Made by a program: the position numbers and the translations under genes. A model generated the notes under the pieces. It made no database searches, had not been told where the DNA came from, and worked only from the letters and a program-made list of their open reading frames with translations. A DNA stretch of 35,458 nucleotides from Calothrix sp. MO_192.B10 (GTDB lineage: Bacteria; Cyanobacteriota; Cyanobacteriia; Cyanobacteriales; Nostocaceae): assembly GCA_030065055.1 (NCBI GenBank), contig JASJDS010000019.1, positions 1 through 35,458 on the forward strand, written 5' to 3'. Numbering within the stretch: the stretch's first letter is position 1; every line of letters begins with the position of its first letter. Positions 27,019-35,020 of the stretch are shown here, piece after piece.

Positions 27019-27097
27019 GTTGCCATGTTTATATATGATTTTTTACTTCATGTGGATACTTGTGTTCAGCAATTAACTACTTAAATTATTGTGTAAG

Positions 27098-29173
27098 TCA
27101 TTCTGAACTTATTCCACAATAATTTAAACGATGAACTGCTGGTGCTTTGGGAAAATTAAAAATCTTTTTAAAAAGACTTTGTTCATCTGGAATTGCCTCA
27201 CAAGGCTTAGACCAAGTACATTCAGTATTTTTTTTCCATAACTTTTCAATTTCTATCAAAATATCGCAAGGCATTCTTTTAGCTTCTTCGTCAGTCTTCA
27301 ATTGACCATCACCATCAATGTCTGCTTTTACTCCATATTTGTCGTACAAAATCCGATAGGTTGTTTTTAATGCTCCTTCTGTATAATTGTCTGCATATTT
27401 AGTACTAATATTAGTAACTTTATTGCCTATAATATTGTTTTCTATTTGCTCTTTAAGCAAAATAAAACGTTTGTCAATAAGTAATTTCACTAATTTTTTC
27501 TCTGTCTTTTCAGACAATTTTGCCAGCATTTTTTGATTAACTGAGATTTTATTTTGATTGTTTTCTAATAGATTAATTAAATGTATTACTGCTCGATAAT
27601 TAGTTAAAGCTTCTTCTACTTCGTTATCATTTTTAGCTGAATAATGAAGGTTCTTAGCTTTCTCTAGTAAATATCTTGCAGATGGTAAAAGTTCAGGCTT
27701 GGGGAAACCACCTGCTGCTAGTGCTAGAACCTGATTTAATTGAGCTTCTCTATTTTGTTGCCAAGCAATTCCTCCTGTTGCTAAAGCTGTAATTGCCAAA
27801 ACAGCTGTAGTAATAGCAAATCTAGTTTTAGCTTTTTGTTGTCGCAGTTCTCTATGACTACGTTCTTTCTCCTGTTCCGCAAGGCGATCGCGTAATGCTA
27901 GACTACTTTGAATAAATTCCCACTCAGGTTGGCTGATTTCATCTTCACGCTGCTGCAACCAATTCTCTGCCTCTGCCAGTGGTGCGCCTCGCAACAAAAC
28001 TTCCTCATCATTATTACTTTTTTGCCACTGATGCATTGCAAATCGCAGACCTTCTTGCCAATTACGGAAAGTGCGATCGCTCTCCATCCACTCGCCCAAC
28101 CGCTTCCATTCCCGAATTAAAGCTTCATGTACTACCTCAACTGTCTCTGTTTTATTCTGCTCATTGCGTCCCGTTACTACTAACCGTGCTTCAGCACCTG
28201 CCAAAAATGTCACCAATTCCCAATTTTTCACTTCTGCACGAGTTGCTAACCGTCGGGTATCTTCCGTACCTTCCCCTGGGCGGACTAACTGCACAAACAA
28301 CTGTTGCATTTGTCTTTGTTCTGCTTCACTCAGATTGTCATAAATTGATTCTGCATGATTTGCTAAAGCCTTCGCCACGCCCCCAATCTCTGTGTATGCC
28401 TGATGGGTCAATTTCCCCCTAACTTGTTTTGCCCAAAGCTGAGTCAGGGCGAATTCCAGCAAGGGTAGATTCCCTGCCTCCTGCTTCACATCATCCAAAA
28501 TACGCTCAGTTAGCCTCGACTCAAGCTCTATATGCTTTTCTTTGGCAGGAGCCTCAATAGCCTGTTTCATCTCCTCCCATTTCATTGCACGGAGAGGCTG
28601 GGGAGGATACTGCTCTAATGCTTCTCCAAAGGGAGGGTAATTTAAGACGTAACTATAAAAGTCAGCTCGTAGAGTCAACACCAAAATTAAGCGTCGAGGG
28701 GCATGCCGAACTGCTGCCAATAAAATATCTACAAACTGCTGTTGCTCCTGAGTGTTTTGGCAAAGAGTATAAAGTTCCTCAAACTGGTCAACCACTAGCA
28801 GCAAATGCTTTTCAGGCTTGTCTTTGAGAATTTCTGATACAACCTCTGTAAATCCATCCTGCTGGATAGATTTGGCAAGTTTTTTTGCTTTGATAACGCG
28901 GTCAGTTTTACCAAGTTCAGGTTCTAGCTGACGCACTAGGGCAGAAGCAAGTTCATAAAAAGGCTGGTTCTGAGGTCGAAAGGACTCGATTAGCCAAGTT
29001 CCTTCTGCACGCAGAAGAGGAATTAGTCCCGCAAAAACAACGGAAGATTTGCCGCTACCACTTGGACCAATCACAACTACCAAAGGTTGTTTGTGAGTAA
29101 CTTGAAATAAACTATCAACAAAATCTTCTCGCCCAAAGAAGTAGTCTTTATCTTTCTCCTCAAATGCTGACAA
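27098..29173 (-). CDS. STAND-type NTPase (nSTAND1-like), probably made as a -1 frameshift fusion
   Basis: Measured from the TTG at 29173 the product is 691 aa. It has FFGRE (12-16), Walker A GPSGSGKSS (36-44), Walker B LLLVVDQFEE (124-133) and LVLTLRADFYSY near 160: a STAND ATPase of the cyanobacterial CPYRGL...FFGRE type. After the winged-helix region come a coiled coil and one hydrophobic helix (about 449-470), then a helical region and a perfect EF-hand loop DIDGDGQLKTDE (618-629). The TTG has no Shine-Dalgarno and would cut off CPYRG, which is encoded in frame just upstream. The frame is open back to a TAA at 29231-29233 but has no ATG, GTG or TTG there. So translation most likely enters by frameshifting from 29206-29712. 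STAND proteins act as signal-triggered switches, often in immunity or signalling. Confidence 0.88.
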   Translation of the reverse strand: MSAFEEKDKDYFFGREDFVDSLFQVTHKQPLVVVIGPSGSGKSSVVFAGLIPLLRAEGTWLIESFRPQNQPFYELASALVRQLEPELGKTDRVIKAKKLAKSIQQDGFTEVVSEILKDKPEKHLLLVVDQFEELYTLCQNTQEQQQFVDILLAAVRHAPRRLILVLTLRADFYSYVLNYPPFGEALEQYPPQPLRAMKWEEMKQAIEAPAKEKHIELESRLTERILDDVKQEAGNLPLLEFALTQLWAKQVRGKLTHQAYTEIGGVAKALANHAESIYDNLSEAEQRQMQQLFVQLVRPGEGTEDTRRLATRAEVKNWELVTFLAGAEARLVVTGRNEQNKTETVEVVHEALIREWKRLGEWMESDRTFRNWQEGLRFAMHQWQKSNNDEEVLLRGAPLAEAENWLQQREDEISQPEWEFIQSSLALRDRLAEQEKERSHRELRQQKAKTRFAITTAVLAITALATGGIAWQQNREAQLNQVLALAAGGFPKPELLPSARYLLEKAKNLHYSAKNDNEVEEALTNYRAVIHLINLLENNQNKISVNQKMLAKLSEKTEKKLVKLLIDKRFILLKEQIENNIIGNKVTNISTKYADNYTEGALKTTYRILYDKYGVKADIDGDGQLKTDEEAKRMPCDILIEIEKLWKKNTECTWSKPCEAIPDEQSLFKKIFNFPKAPAVHRLNYCGISSE

Positions 29174-29215
29174 GCCCCGATACGGACAATCTGTATCGGG
29201 GCTGATTATTTTCCC
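29173..29215 (-). promoter_or_regulatory. Candidate programmed -1 ribosomal frameshift signal
   Basis: On the minus strand the codons GAG GGA AAA TAA place the heptamer G-GGA-AAA (29215-29209) in X-XXY-YYZ phase directly before the stop of the upstream frame. Five bases (TAATC) follow, then a perfect stem: AGCCCCGATAC (29203-29193), a nine-base loop, and GTATCGGGGCT (29183-29173). Slipping back one base gives GGG AAA ATA ATC AGC and leads in frame into CPYRGLSAF of the NTPase. The upstream frame and the NTPase frame overlap by only 22 bases (29209-29230), and the heptamer lies in that window. No clear upstream Shine-Dalgarno stimulator is seen. Confidence 0.75.
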
Positions 29216-29712
29216 TCGTTCAGCGACTTTTTAAACAGCTGTCTAATTGGCTGAAACGCTTTTCTTAATGAATTTTCTGTATCTATTTCTATCTCATAAG
29301 ATAAAATTCCAGGTACAAGATTAAGTGCTAACTTTGCTTTAGCTGCTGCTGGTTGTCCTGGTTCGTTGAGTTTATCTCGAATTTCCAACAGCAGCTGCAT
29401 GAATTTATCAGGATAGTTAACACGGGGCTGATTCTCAATTAGTTGCACTACTTCTGGCTCAACTTGAAGAATGGCATAATTTGCCTCAACCTCATTCACT
29501 TCATAGGAATCAGCCTCTTGAGCCAGGAGTTCCCAATACTGCTTCTCTATCTGATGAAGTTCTGGTAGTACTTCCCTGCGAATTCTTTGCTTTATAGAAT
29601 TTTTTTCAAAGATATCGTTAGCATAACCAAGACGCTTTTGTGCCTCACCAAAAGTCTCATACAAGGAATCGAGAGTTTCTTCTACATCAGCCAATCTACG
29701 CTTTAGGGACAT
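29206..29712 (-). CDS. Effector-associated N-terminal domain of the STAND protein (zero-frame product)
   Basis: This 168-aa, mostly helical protein begins MSLKRRLADVEETLDSLYET and is rich in Glu, Arg and Leu. RDKLNEPGQPAAAKAKLAL (about 115-133) precedes a hydrophobic segment and a basic tail (FKKSLNEGK). I recall similar N-terminal domains fused directly to STAND NTPases in cyanobacteria, so I read it as the front domain of the gene that follows. The stop comes immediately after a slippery GGGAAAA. Read-through by -1 frameshift would give about 871 aa (168 + 12 + 691). I chose the ATG at 29712, which has AGGAG ten bases upstream; an in-frame TTG at 29805 would add 31 residues that look random. 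Confidence 0.8.
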   Translation of the reverse strand: MSLKRRLADVEETLDSLYETFGEAQKRLGYANDIFEKNSIKQRIRREVLPELHQIEKQYWELLAQEADSYEVNEVEANYAILQVEPEVVQLIENQPRVNYPDKFMQLLLEIRDKLNEPGQPAAAKAKLALNLVPGILSYEIEIDTENSLRKAFQPIRQLFKKSLNEGK

Positions 29713-30189
29713 CCGAGCCTTGCTCCTGCGAGTTAAATTTTTACCTTTGTTTGACAAGTCATACTTTGCCGGAGTATCAGCAACTACCAAGACTACAAAA
29801 GTCAAACTTGGTATAAATTATGAAAATAATACCACTGCTTATTCTAGTATTTTTACGAGGTTTTTTAAATAGGTTTTTGAGGATCTCAGTCAAAGGAATA
29901 ACGTAGATTTGTATGTCATCTTCATTCGTGACAATTTAAAAACAAATGCATTTTGTCAATACGTCCATGTATAGAAATTGTTATAAATAAAAATGATAAT
30001 TTTAGAGAGGTTTGGGCAGGAGAGGCGAGCGAAGCTCGCCTCTCCTGCCTATACAGCGATAGTCAGCGTAAGTCCTGATACTAAAACAGTCAGTTTTCAA
30101 TTTTTCAGTTCATAGTGTGTGATGAGACAAAAGGATTTGCTGTAATTTTCTAGGATCTAAATGCACACCAAAGAAAACCGAGAGTTGCT
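29713..30189. other. Divergent intergenic region with a strong hairpin
   Basis: The region separates the STAND operon from the PsiE-like gene. A perfect hairpin lies at 30015-30049: 16-bp arms (GGCAGGAGAGGCGAGC and its complement) around GAA. It has no T-tract on either side. The rest is AT-rich and should contain both promoters; no gene is seen. Confidence 0.7.
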
Positions 30190-30669
30190 ATGGAAGAGAA
30201 TACAAACTCCCTGAGACTATGGAGTAATTTGTTCCAGCGAAAAAAGATTGTCAGCAACTTAGAACGGTTCCAAGACTTTATCGTCATTTCCCTGTGCATA
30301 GGCTTGTTCTGTGTCATGCTGATACGTTTAGGAGAGATGTTCTTTTCTTTCTTACAACCCTTAGATTTGCGACAAATTACCTCAGATATTCTGTTTATCC
30401 TGATTTTAGTGGAATTATTCCGCTTGCTCATCGATTATCTACAAGAACAGCGAATTTATGTCGGTGCAGCAGTGGAAATCACAATTGTTTCAGCTTTACG
30501 GGAGATAATTTTACGGGGTGTACTAGAAATACCCCGCGATCAAATCTTTGGTATTTCTGTGTTTCTGGTAGTTTTGGGGGGATTATTACTAATTTTGCCT
30601 TGGATATCCCGCATATTAGCATCAACAAATATTGCCCACATTGAACCCAACCAGACTACACAGGAGTAA
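30190..30669 (+). CDS. PsiE-like membrane protein (phosphate-starvation-inducible PsiE family)
   Basis: The 159-aa protein has four hydrophobic helices (about 30-52, 65-88, 94-112 and 120-138), with the conserved PsiE-type segments RLGEMFF, ILILVELFRLLIDYL and ALREIILRG. The family is named after an E. coli gene induced by phosphate starvation, but the molecular role is unknown. It probably sits in the inner membrane. The start ATG at 30190 gives a short charged N-terminus before the first helix. It converges with the Rieske gene, whose end is 30 bases away. Confidence 0.85.
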   Translation: MEENTNSLRLWSNLFQRKKIVSNLERFQDFIVISLCIGLFCVMLIRLGEMFFSFLQPLDLRQITSDILFILILVELFRLLIDYLQEQRIYVGAAVEITIVSALREIILRGVLEIPRDQIFGISVFLVVLGGLLLILPWISRILASTNIAHIEPNQTTQE

Positions 30670-30698
30670 CTATTACATGATTGGCAAAATTAGCCAGT

Positions 30699-31772
30699 TT
30701 AATCATTAGTAAAAATATCTCTATTATTTGGTCTAGTTGCTGGTGGAATTGGTTCTTGCCAAGTTCTCCATAGGAGTGATTTTTGTTTATTAATATGTTG
30801 AATAAATTGAATAATAGATAAATCGGCTCTAGTTGGAGTTTGAAAATCAAAGGGAATTTGACGTACAATTCGCCGATTCCCTTTCATGAAAAATATACTA
30901 ACTATTTTAGTCAGAATTAATACAAATGGGTTACAGAAATTCCCAATGAGACCCGAACGTTTTTTAGTAATAAAAATAGGTTGAATCGCAGATTTTTTAC
31001 CTGGTAACAAACGCAAGGCAAACATAATATATAAATGGAGAAATTCTGGACCAATTGTAATTATACCTATGCTGCCATACCAGTAACAAATGTTATAATT
31101 AATATTATGTTTATAAAACCAGCGTATCCAATTAAGCCACCAAAAACCTTCACTACCTTGTATAGTATGGTGGAATTGAATGGCATTATGGTTTAGTTCT
31201 TGTTTGTCAAAGAGAATCTCCCTTGACCAAGGATTAATAGTATTAAAGCGATGGGCATCAATAGCATTAATCATAACTACATTGGGATGGCAATTTTTGA
31301 CAAAACTTGCTCCCAAAATACTTGCACATTCTTGCAGTTCTAACTCAGGAATATAAGGTAAGGATTGTTGGGAAATTTTACCAGTCCAAACCCAAATCAA
31401 TCCATATTTTTCCTCAACAGGCCAAGTTTTAATTTTTAATGGTAAAGGCTCACCCAAACAAGGAACTTCTACACAAATTCCCTCTGCATCGAACTTCCAG
31501 CCATGGGAACTACAACGGATACTACCACCTTCTACTATACCTTTACCCAAATGAGCGCCCATATGAGGACAGTAAGCATCACAACATATTAATTGTCCTT
31601 CTGGACTACGATAAATTATTATTTCTCTACCTAAAAGCTCTAGGGATTTTACTTTACCTTTCTTCAGCGATCGCGAATGTATTGCCCAATACCAACCCTC
31701 GATAAAACGTTGTGGATGGTTGAAAACTTTTTGTTTGTGGTATGAGTGTTCGGGCTGGTAGTTAACATCCAT
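30699..31772 (-). CDS. Rieske [2Fe-2S] oxygenase-like protein with altered iron site
   Basis: The 357-aa protein looks like the alpha subunit of a Rieske non-haem iron oxygenase. The N-terminal Rieske domain has CPH (C68, H70) and CSSH (C87, H90) as cluster ligands. In the catalytic domain the usual N-x2-D-x2-H-x4-H pattern is recognisable as N169, D172, R175 and N180, so both iron-binding histidines seem replaced, although a histidine at 174 is one position off. It may be an electron-transfer or inactive relative, or use a changed metal site. The ATG at 31772 is better than a TTG two codons upstream. No reductase gene is near. The substrate is unknown; related proteins hydroxylate aromatic compounds, steroids or pigments. 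Confidence 0.85.
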   Translation of the reverse strand: MDVNYQPEHSYHKQKVFNHPQRFIEGWYWAIHSRSLKKGKVKSLELLGREIIIYRSPEGQLICCDAYCPHMGAHLGKGIVEGGSIRCSSHGWKFDAEGICVEVPCLGEPLPLKIKTWPVEEKYGLIWVWTGKISQQSLPYIPELELQECASILGASFVKNCHPNVVMINAIDAHRFNTINPWSREILFDKQELNHNAIQFHHTIQGSEGFWWLNWIRWFYKHNINYNICYWYGSIGIITIGPEFLHLYIMFALRLLPGKKSAIQPIFITKKRSGLIGNFCNPFVLILTKIVSIFFMKGNRRIVRQIPFDFQTPTRADLSIIQFIQHINKQKSLLWRTWQEPIPPATRPNNRDIFTND

Positions 31773-31929
31773 ATGCAATTTTTGATTGCAGTAAAATGGG
31801 CTAACTATATAATTCCTAATTTATGGAAATAGAGTTGTATTTTAATAACCTTTTGCAGCTTTATATATTGATCAACATATTATGAACTGCAAAAAATTGA
31901 TATTCAGCCCTCAAATTTCATACCTTTGC

Positions 31930-32616
31930 TTACACTCGCCGCAACAAACTATCACCGTGGGTATCAGTACCACAGGTGCAATAAAGACCGTATTTATCTG
32001 CCAATTCTTGTACCTGTTGCGATCGCGTATAACTTGGCTTCCAAGGTTTAGGATTATTATAGGCATAGAAAGCTTCTACACCATCAATACCCATTGTCGC
32101 TGCTTCTGGAATCAAGTCAAAATGAGATTTGCGATACCGGGCTGGATGAGCGAGTACTGCTACCCCACCAGCTTCATGAATCGCATCAATCACGTTCTCT
32201 GCTTGATATTCCTTTCCGGAAGTAATCTTTCTTTGCACATAGGGCCGCATGGAAAAATGTTCTGTATCGAATGCATAGCCCAAAATATGAACTTCTACAT
32301 CCAAAATGTTGGCATTAATTTCCACACCACTCCATATTTGAGGAGCATCTGCACCGCGATTACTCCACTTCCAGTCTTCTAGCCACGACTGAGCCGCGTA
32401 GTACCCACCGACACTGTGATGATCGGTAATCGCTAATCCCTGCAAACCAATGGCGATGGCCTGCTCCATGACTTGACTTGGCTCCAATTTACCATCGGAG
32501 TAGACGGTGTGCATATGAAAATTAAAGCACCTAGGACAACTTTGGGCATCGATATTCTGGAATACTTGCTTTAAATCTATACTAGAAGTATGTTTCTGGG
32601 CAAAATTTACAACCAT
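31930..32616 (-). CDS. PHP domain metal-dependent phosphoesterase
   Basis: The 228-aa protein has the PHP-domain metal motifs: HMH at 34-36 with D41 (HMHTVYSDGKL), TDHHS at 64-68, VLAHPARY near 158, and a C-terminal GTDTHGDS. This resembles the TrpH/YciV group, some of whose members hydrolyse nucleoside 3',5'-bisphosphates or trim RNA 5' ends. The exact substrate here is not known. The N-terminal region is slightly longer than in minimal PHP proteins. It lies upstream of the Rieske gene on the same strand, with 157 bases between, and there is no sign that they work together. The protein should be cytoplasmic. Confidence 0.9.
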   Translation of the reverse strand: MVVNFAQKHTSSIDLKQVFQNIDAQSCPRCFNFHMHTVYSDGKLEPSQVMEQAIAIGLQGLAITDHHSVGGYYAAQSWLEDWKWSNRGADAPQIWSGVEINANILDVEVHILGYAFDTEHFSMRPYVQRKITSGKEYQAENVIDAIHEAGGVAVLAHPARYRKSHFDLIPEAATMGIDGVEAFYAYNNPKPWKPSYTRSQQVQELADKYGLYCTCGTDTHGDSLLRRV

Positions 32617-32946
32617 AACCCCCTCTAAAATTTATTTGGTGTTTACTAACACTGCAAGACCAAACATTCTCCGCAATCCACTATCAAGACGATAGCTGTT
32701 AACCAAGGTTGTTTGGCAATATTTTTCAATATATTAAGAATACGTTAGCAAATTCTTCGGGATATGGTAGTAAAAATTTTTGATAAGACTGATGATTTTT
32801 AGAAATCAGAGTGATATGATGGGTGTTTATACTTATTTTTTCCTGACTTTTTCAGCAAGCCCTACTATAGCTAGAAATCCCACGCAAAATTGCGTTCACT
32901 CGGTTCTGAGTTTGACTTTAGCCGCATTTAATTGTATTTTTTGCCA
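32617..32946. other. Intergenic region without a supported gene
   Basis: These 330 bases lie upstream of the PHP gene and after the second Uma2 gene. A plus-strand open frame (32780-33004) runs antisense into the Uma2 gene, has no recognisable product and is not called. No repeat or strong hairpin was noticed. Confidence 0.5.
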
Positions 32947-33498
32947 TTATTTGTTGATAATTCGCTCTACCGAGATAGAAACATCAGGGAATGCCAAGGG
33001 TTGAATGTTTCCCTCTGTCACTGTAAATTTACTACCATAATCTCCATCTAAGGGTTCTCGAAACACCACTAAATGCAATCTTTTCAGATTTACAACCCAA
33101 TATTCTGGGATACCGACTTCAGCGTAGATTTTGCTTTTTCTTTCTAAATCTTTCTCTAAACTAGAGTTAGCATACTCAATCAGCCAAAAAATATTTTCTG
33201 GATAGGGGTGATGCTCTCGGTAATCCCGTCCTAAACGTTGGACAATAGCTATATCTGGTTCGGGTTCGGAATCGTTGGGTAAAGTAATTGGCTTTGCTTG
33301 GCGAATTTTGGCACGCTTACCTAATAACTCGCTTAAATACTCACCAGCTTCATCACTACAATAAGCATGGGGTTCCCCTTCAGGTGACATTTCAACAATT
33401 TCTCCCTTGAGTAATTCAACTTTACGATCGCATAAAATTCCAGCAGCGATCATGCGGTGATAGTCGTCAATTGTCCATTTGGCAGCGATAAGAGTCAT
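32947..33498 (-). CDS. Uma2 family (DUF820) putative endonuclease
   Basis: The 183-aa protein is a second, clearly different Uma2 member. It has KWTIDDYHRMIAAGIL near the start, EPDIAIV as the first acidic motif, FWLIEYANSSLEKDLERKSK with the second acidic residue and lysine, and YAEVGIPEYWVVNL at the end, a hallmark of the family. The PD-(D/E)XK fold suggests DNA cleavage, but no activity is known to me for these paralogues. The ATG at 33498 follows TCAGTTA-type repeats (33499-33535). It shares little sequence with the Uma2 gene at 24232, so they are not a recent duplication. Confidence 0.88.
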   Translation of the reverse strand: MTLIAAKWTIDDYHRMIAAGILCDRKVELLKGEIVEMSPEGEPHAYCSDEAGEYLSELLGKRAKIRQAKPITLPNDSEPEPDIAIVQRLGRDYREHHPYPENIFWLIEYANSSLEKDLERKSKIYAEVGIPEYWVVNLKRLHLVVFREPLDGDYGSKFTVTEGNIQPLAFPDVSISVERIINK

Positions 33499-33706
33499 TT
33501 CAGTTATCAGTTATCAGTTATCAATTATCAGTTACCCCATAGATAAATCGAGGAGCTTGAAACTGACCAAAAAATTTTTGAATCTCCACGGATAAATCCG
33601 GGGGCTTGTATCCATTCTATTTTTTGGTCATTGCAATTTTTTCCGACCATGATGATTATATTTTTTCATCCCATCCCTACTGGTATATTAAGGATGGTTT
33701 CGTATT
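33499..33706. repeat. CAGTTAT heptamers and an inverted dispersed repeat
   Basis: Five CAGTTAT/CAATTAT units lie at 33500-33535 just upstream of the Uma2 start. The segment 33583-33613 (TCTCCACGGATAAATCCGGG onward) is the inverted partner of 15883-15912, with two mismatches in about 30 bases, and a degraded copy lies at 33541-33562. Confidence 0.7.
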
Positions 33707-34735
33707 TTATTCTGGTAGACCCAAAATTTCCCCAGCACCATGTACCACTTCACCAATGGTAAAAGCTGATATATCCTGGCTTTGGAAAAAATTAATTGCC
33801 TGTTCTACTTGTTGTGGTGGTAGTAACAATACAAATCCAATGCCCATATTAAAGGTATTGTACATGGCTTGAGGGCTAACTCCACCAGTGTCCGCCAACC
33901 ACTGAAATACAGGAAGGGTAGGCAGTTTTTGGGAATCAATATTAATTGCTTGACCTTTCCCCAAACATCTGGGTAAATTTTCTGGTAATCCACCCCCGGT
34001 AATGTGAGCCATACCATGAATTTCTAAACCCGCTTGACGTGCAGCGAGGATGGGTTTGACATATATACGGGTGGGTGTGAGAAATACCTCCCCTAAAGTT
34101 AGGCCATTAAGTATTGTGGGGCGATCGCTCCACTGCAATCCCTGATCTGCTATAATCTTTCTGACTAAGCTGTAACCATTACTATGTACCCCAGAACTAG
34201 GTAAAGCGATCGCTACATCTCCTAACTGTACCTGAGAACCATCTAACATTTGGCTTTTTTCCACAATTCCCACGCAAAAGCCAGCCAAGTCATACTCACC
34301 TGCTTGGTAAAACCCTGGCATTTCTGCGGTTTCTCCTCCCAGCAGGGCACAACCAGCTTGTTTACAGCCATTGGCTATACCTGCAACCACATCCGCCAGT
34401 TGCTCTTTTTCTAACTTCCCAGTAGCCAAATAATCGAGAAAAAACAGTGGTTCCGCGCCAGATGTCAACACATCATTAACACACATAGCCACCAAATCAA
34501 TGCCAACGGTGTCATGGCGATGGAGAATCTGGGCGATTTTGAGCTTAGTACCCACACCATCCGTCCCGGAAACTAGAACAGGTTCTTTGTAACCTCCCGG
34601 TAGTTGGAAACAGCCACCAAAACCACCCAAACCCCCAATAACTTCCGGGCGAAAAGTGCTGTGAACCAAATTGCGAATTTTATCCACAAAGGCTCTACCA
34701 GCTTCAACATCAACCCCCGCCTCTTTGTAGTCCAT
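33707..34735 (-). CDS. purM: Phosphoribosylformylglycinamidine cyclo-ligase (AIR synthetase)
   Basis: AIR synthetase closes the imidazole ring from FGAM with ATP, the fifth step of purine synthesis. The 342-aa protein has the family sequence: [13 protein letters not shown] at the start, [14 protein letters not shown] (about 55-68), the [23 protein letters not shown] core (near 80-102), [13 protein letters not shown] and [16 protein letters not shown] start at the ATG at 34735 because the family begins with MDYKEAGVD; a TTG six codons upstream is unlikely. The gene has normal length and is cytoplasmic. No other purine gene is close. Confidence 0.97.
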   Translation of the reverse strand: MDYKEAGVDVEAGRAFVDKIRNLVHSTFRPEVIGGLGGFGGCFQLPGGYKEPVLVSGTDGVGTKLKIAQILHRHDTVGIDLVAMCVNDVLTSGAEPLFFLDYLATGKLEKEQLADVVAGIANGCKQAGCALLGGETAEMPGFYQAGEYDLAGFCVGIVEKSQMLDGSQVQLGDVAIALPSSGVHSNGYSLVRKIIADQGLQWSDRPTILNGLTLGEVFLTPTRIYVKPILAARQAGLEIHGMAHITGGGLPENLPRCLGKGQAINIDSQKLPTLPVFQWLADTGGVSPQAMYNTFNMGIGFVLLLPPQQVEQAINFFQSQDISAFTIGEVVHGAGEILGLPE

Positions 34736-34813
34736 GAACTCAAAACACCGCAAATCTTTAAAATCATGAGTTACGAATTAACAGTTAGCACAACTCATAA
34801 CTCACAACTTTAA

Positions 34814-35020
34814 TTAAAATACCTCATTTTCAATCCCACGCCACCATTGTCCTAAATTCATCAAGTCTTGGTGAATGTCTTCCAACTGTTGCATATATTC
34901 CTGGGTGGAAAGACTTGCTTTACGTTCTTCCAATTTTTTTAGACGTAGTTGGATTAATAACCAAGGTTTGGAAATTCCGTCTGTGGCTTCTATGTATTGT
35001 GCTAGTTCTTGACTATCCAT
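34814..35020 (-). CDS. Small acidic helical protein of unknown function
   Basis: The 68-aa protein (MDSQELAQYIEATDGISKPW to NEVF) has no motif I recognise. It looks helical, with KKLEERKASLSTQEYMQQLEDIH in the middle, and has no membrane segment. The ATG start, sensible amino-acid composition and position 60-80 bases before purM on the same strand support a real gene. It may share a transcript with purM. Confidence 0.65.
   Translation of the reverse strand: MDSQELAQYIEATDGISKPWLLIQLRLKKLEERKASLSTQEYMQQLEDIHQDLMNLGQWWRGIENEVF

Noticed and set aside
27098-29173. Independent translation of the NTPase from the TTG at 29173
   Set aside because: There is no Shine-Dalgarno before it, the codon lies at the edge of a stable stem, and it would remove the family motif CPYRG. 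Still possible as a minor event.
29173-29203. The stem-loop as a transcription terminator between two separate genes
   Set aside because: In the minus-strand RNA the stem is followed by TGTCAGCATTTG, not a U-tract, and the stem itself encodes the conserved CPYRG motif of the NTPase.
32780-33004. Small plus-strand frame antisense to the Uma2 gene
   Set aside because: No family resemblance; its second half overlaps the end of a recognised gene.
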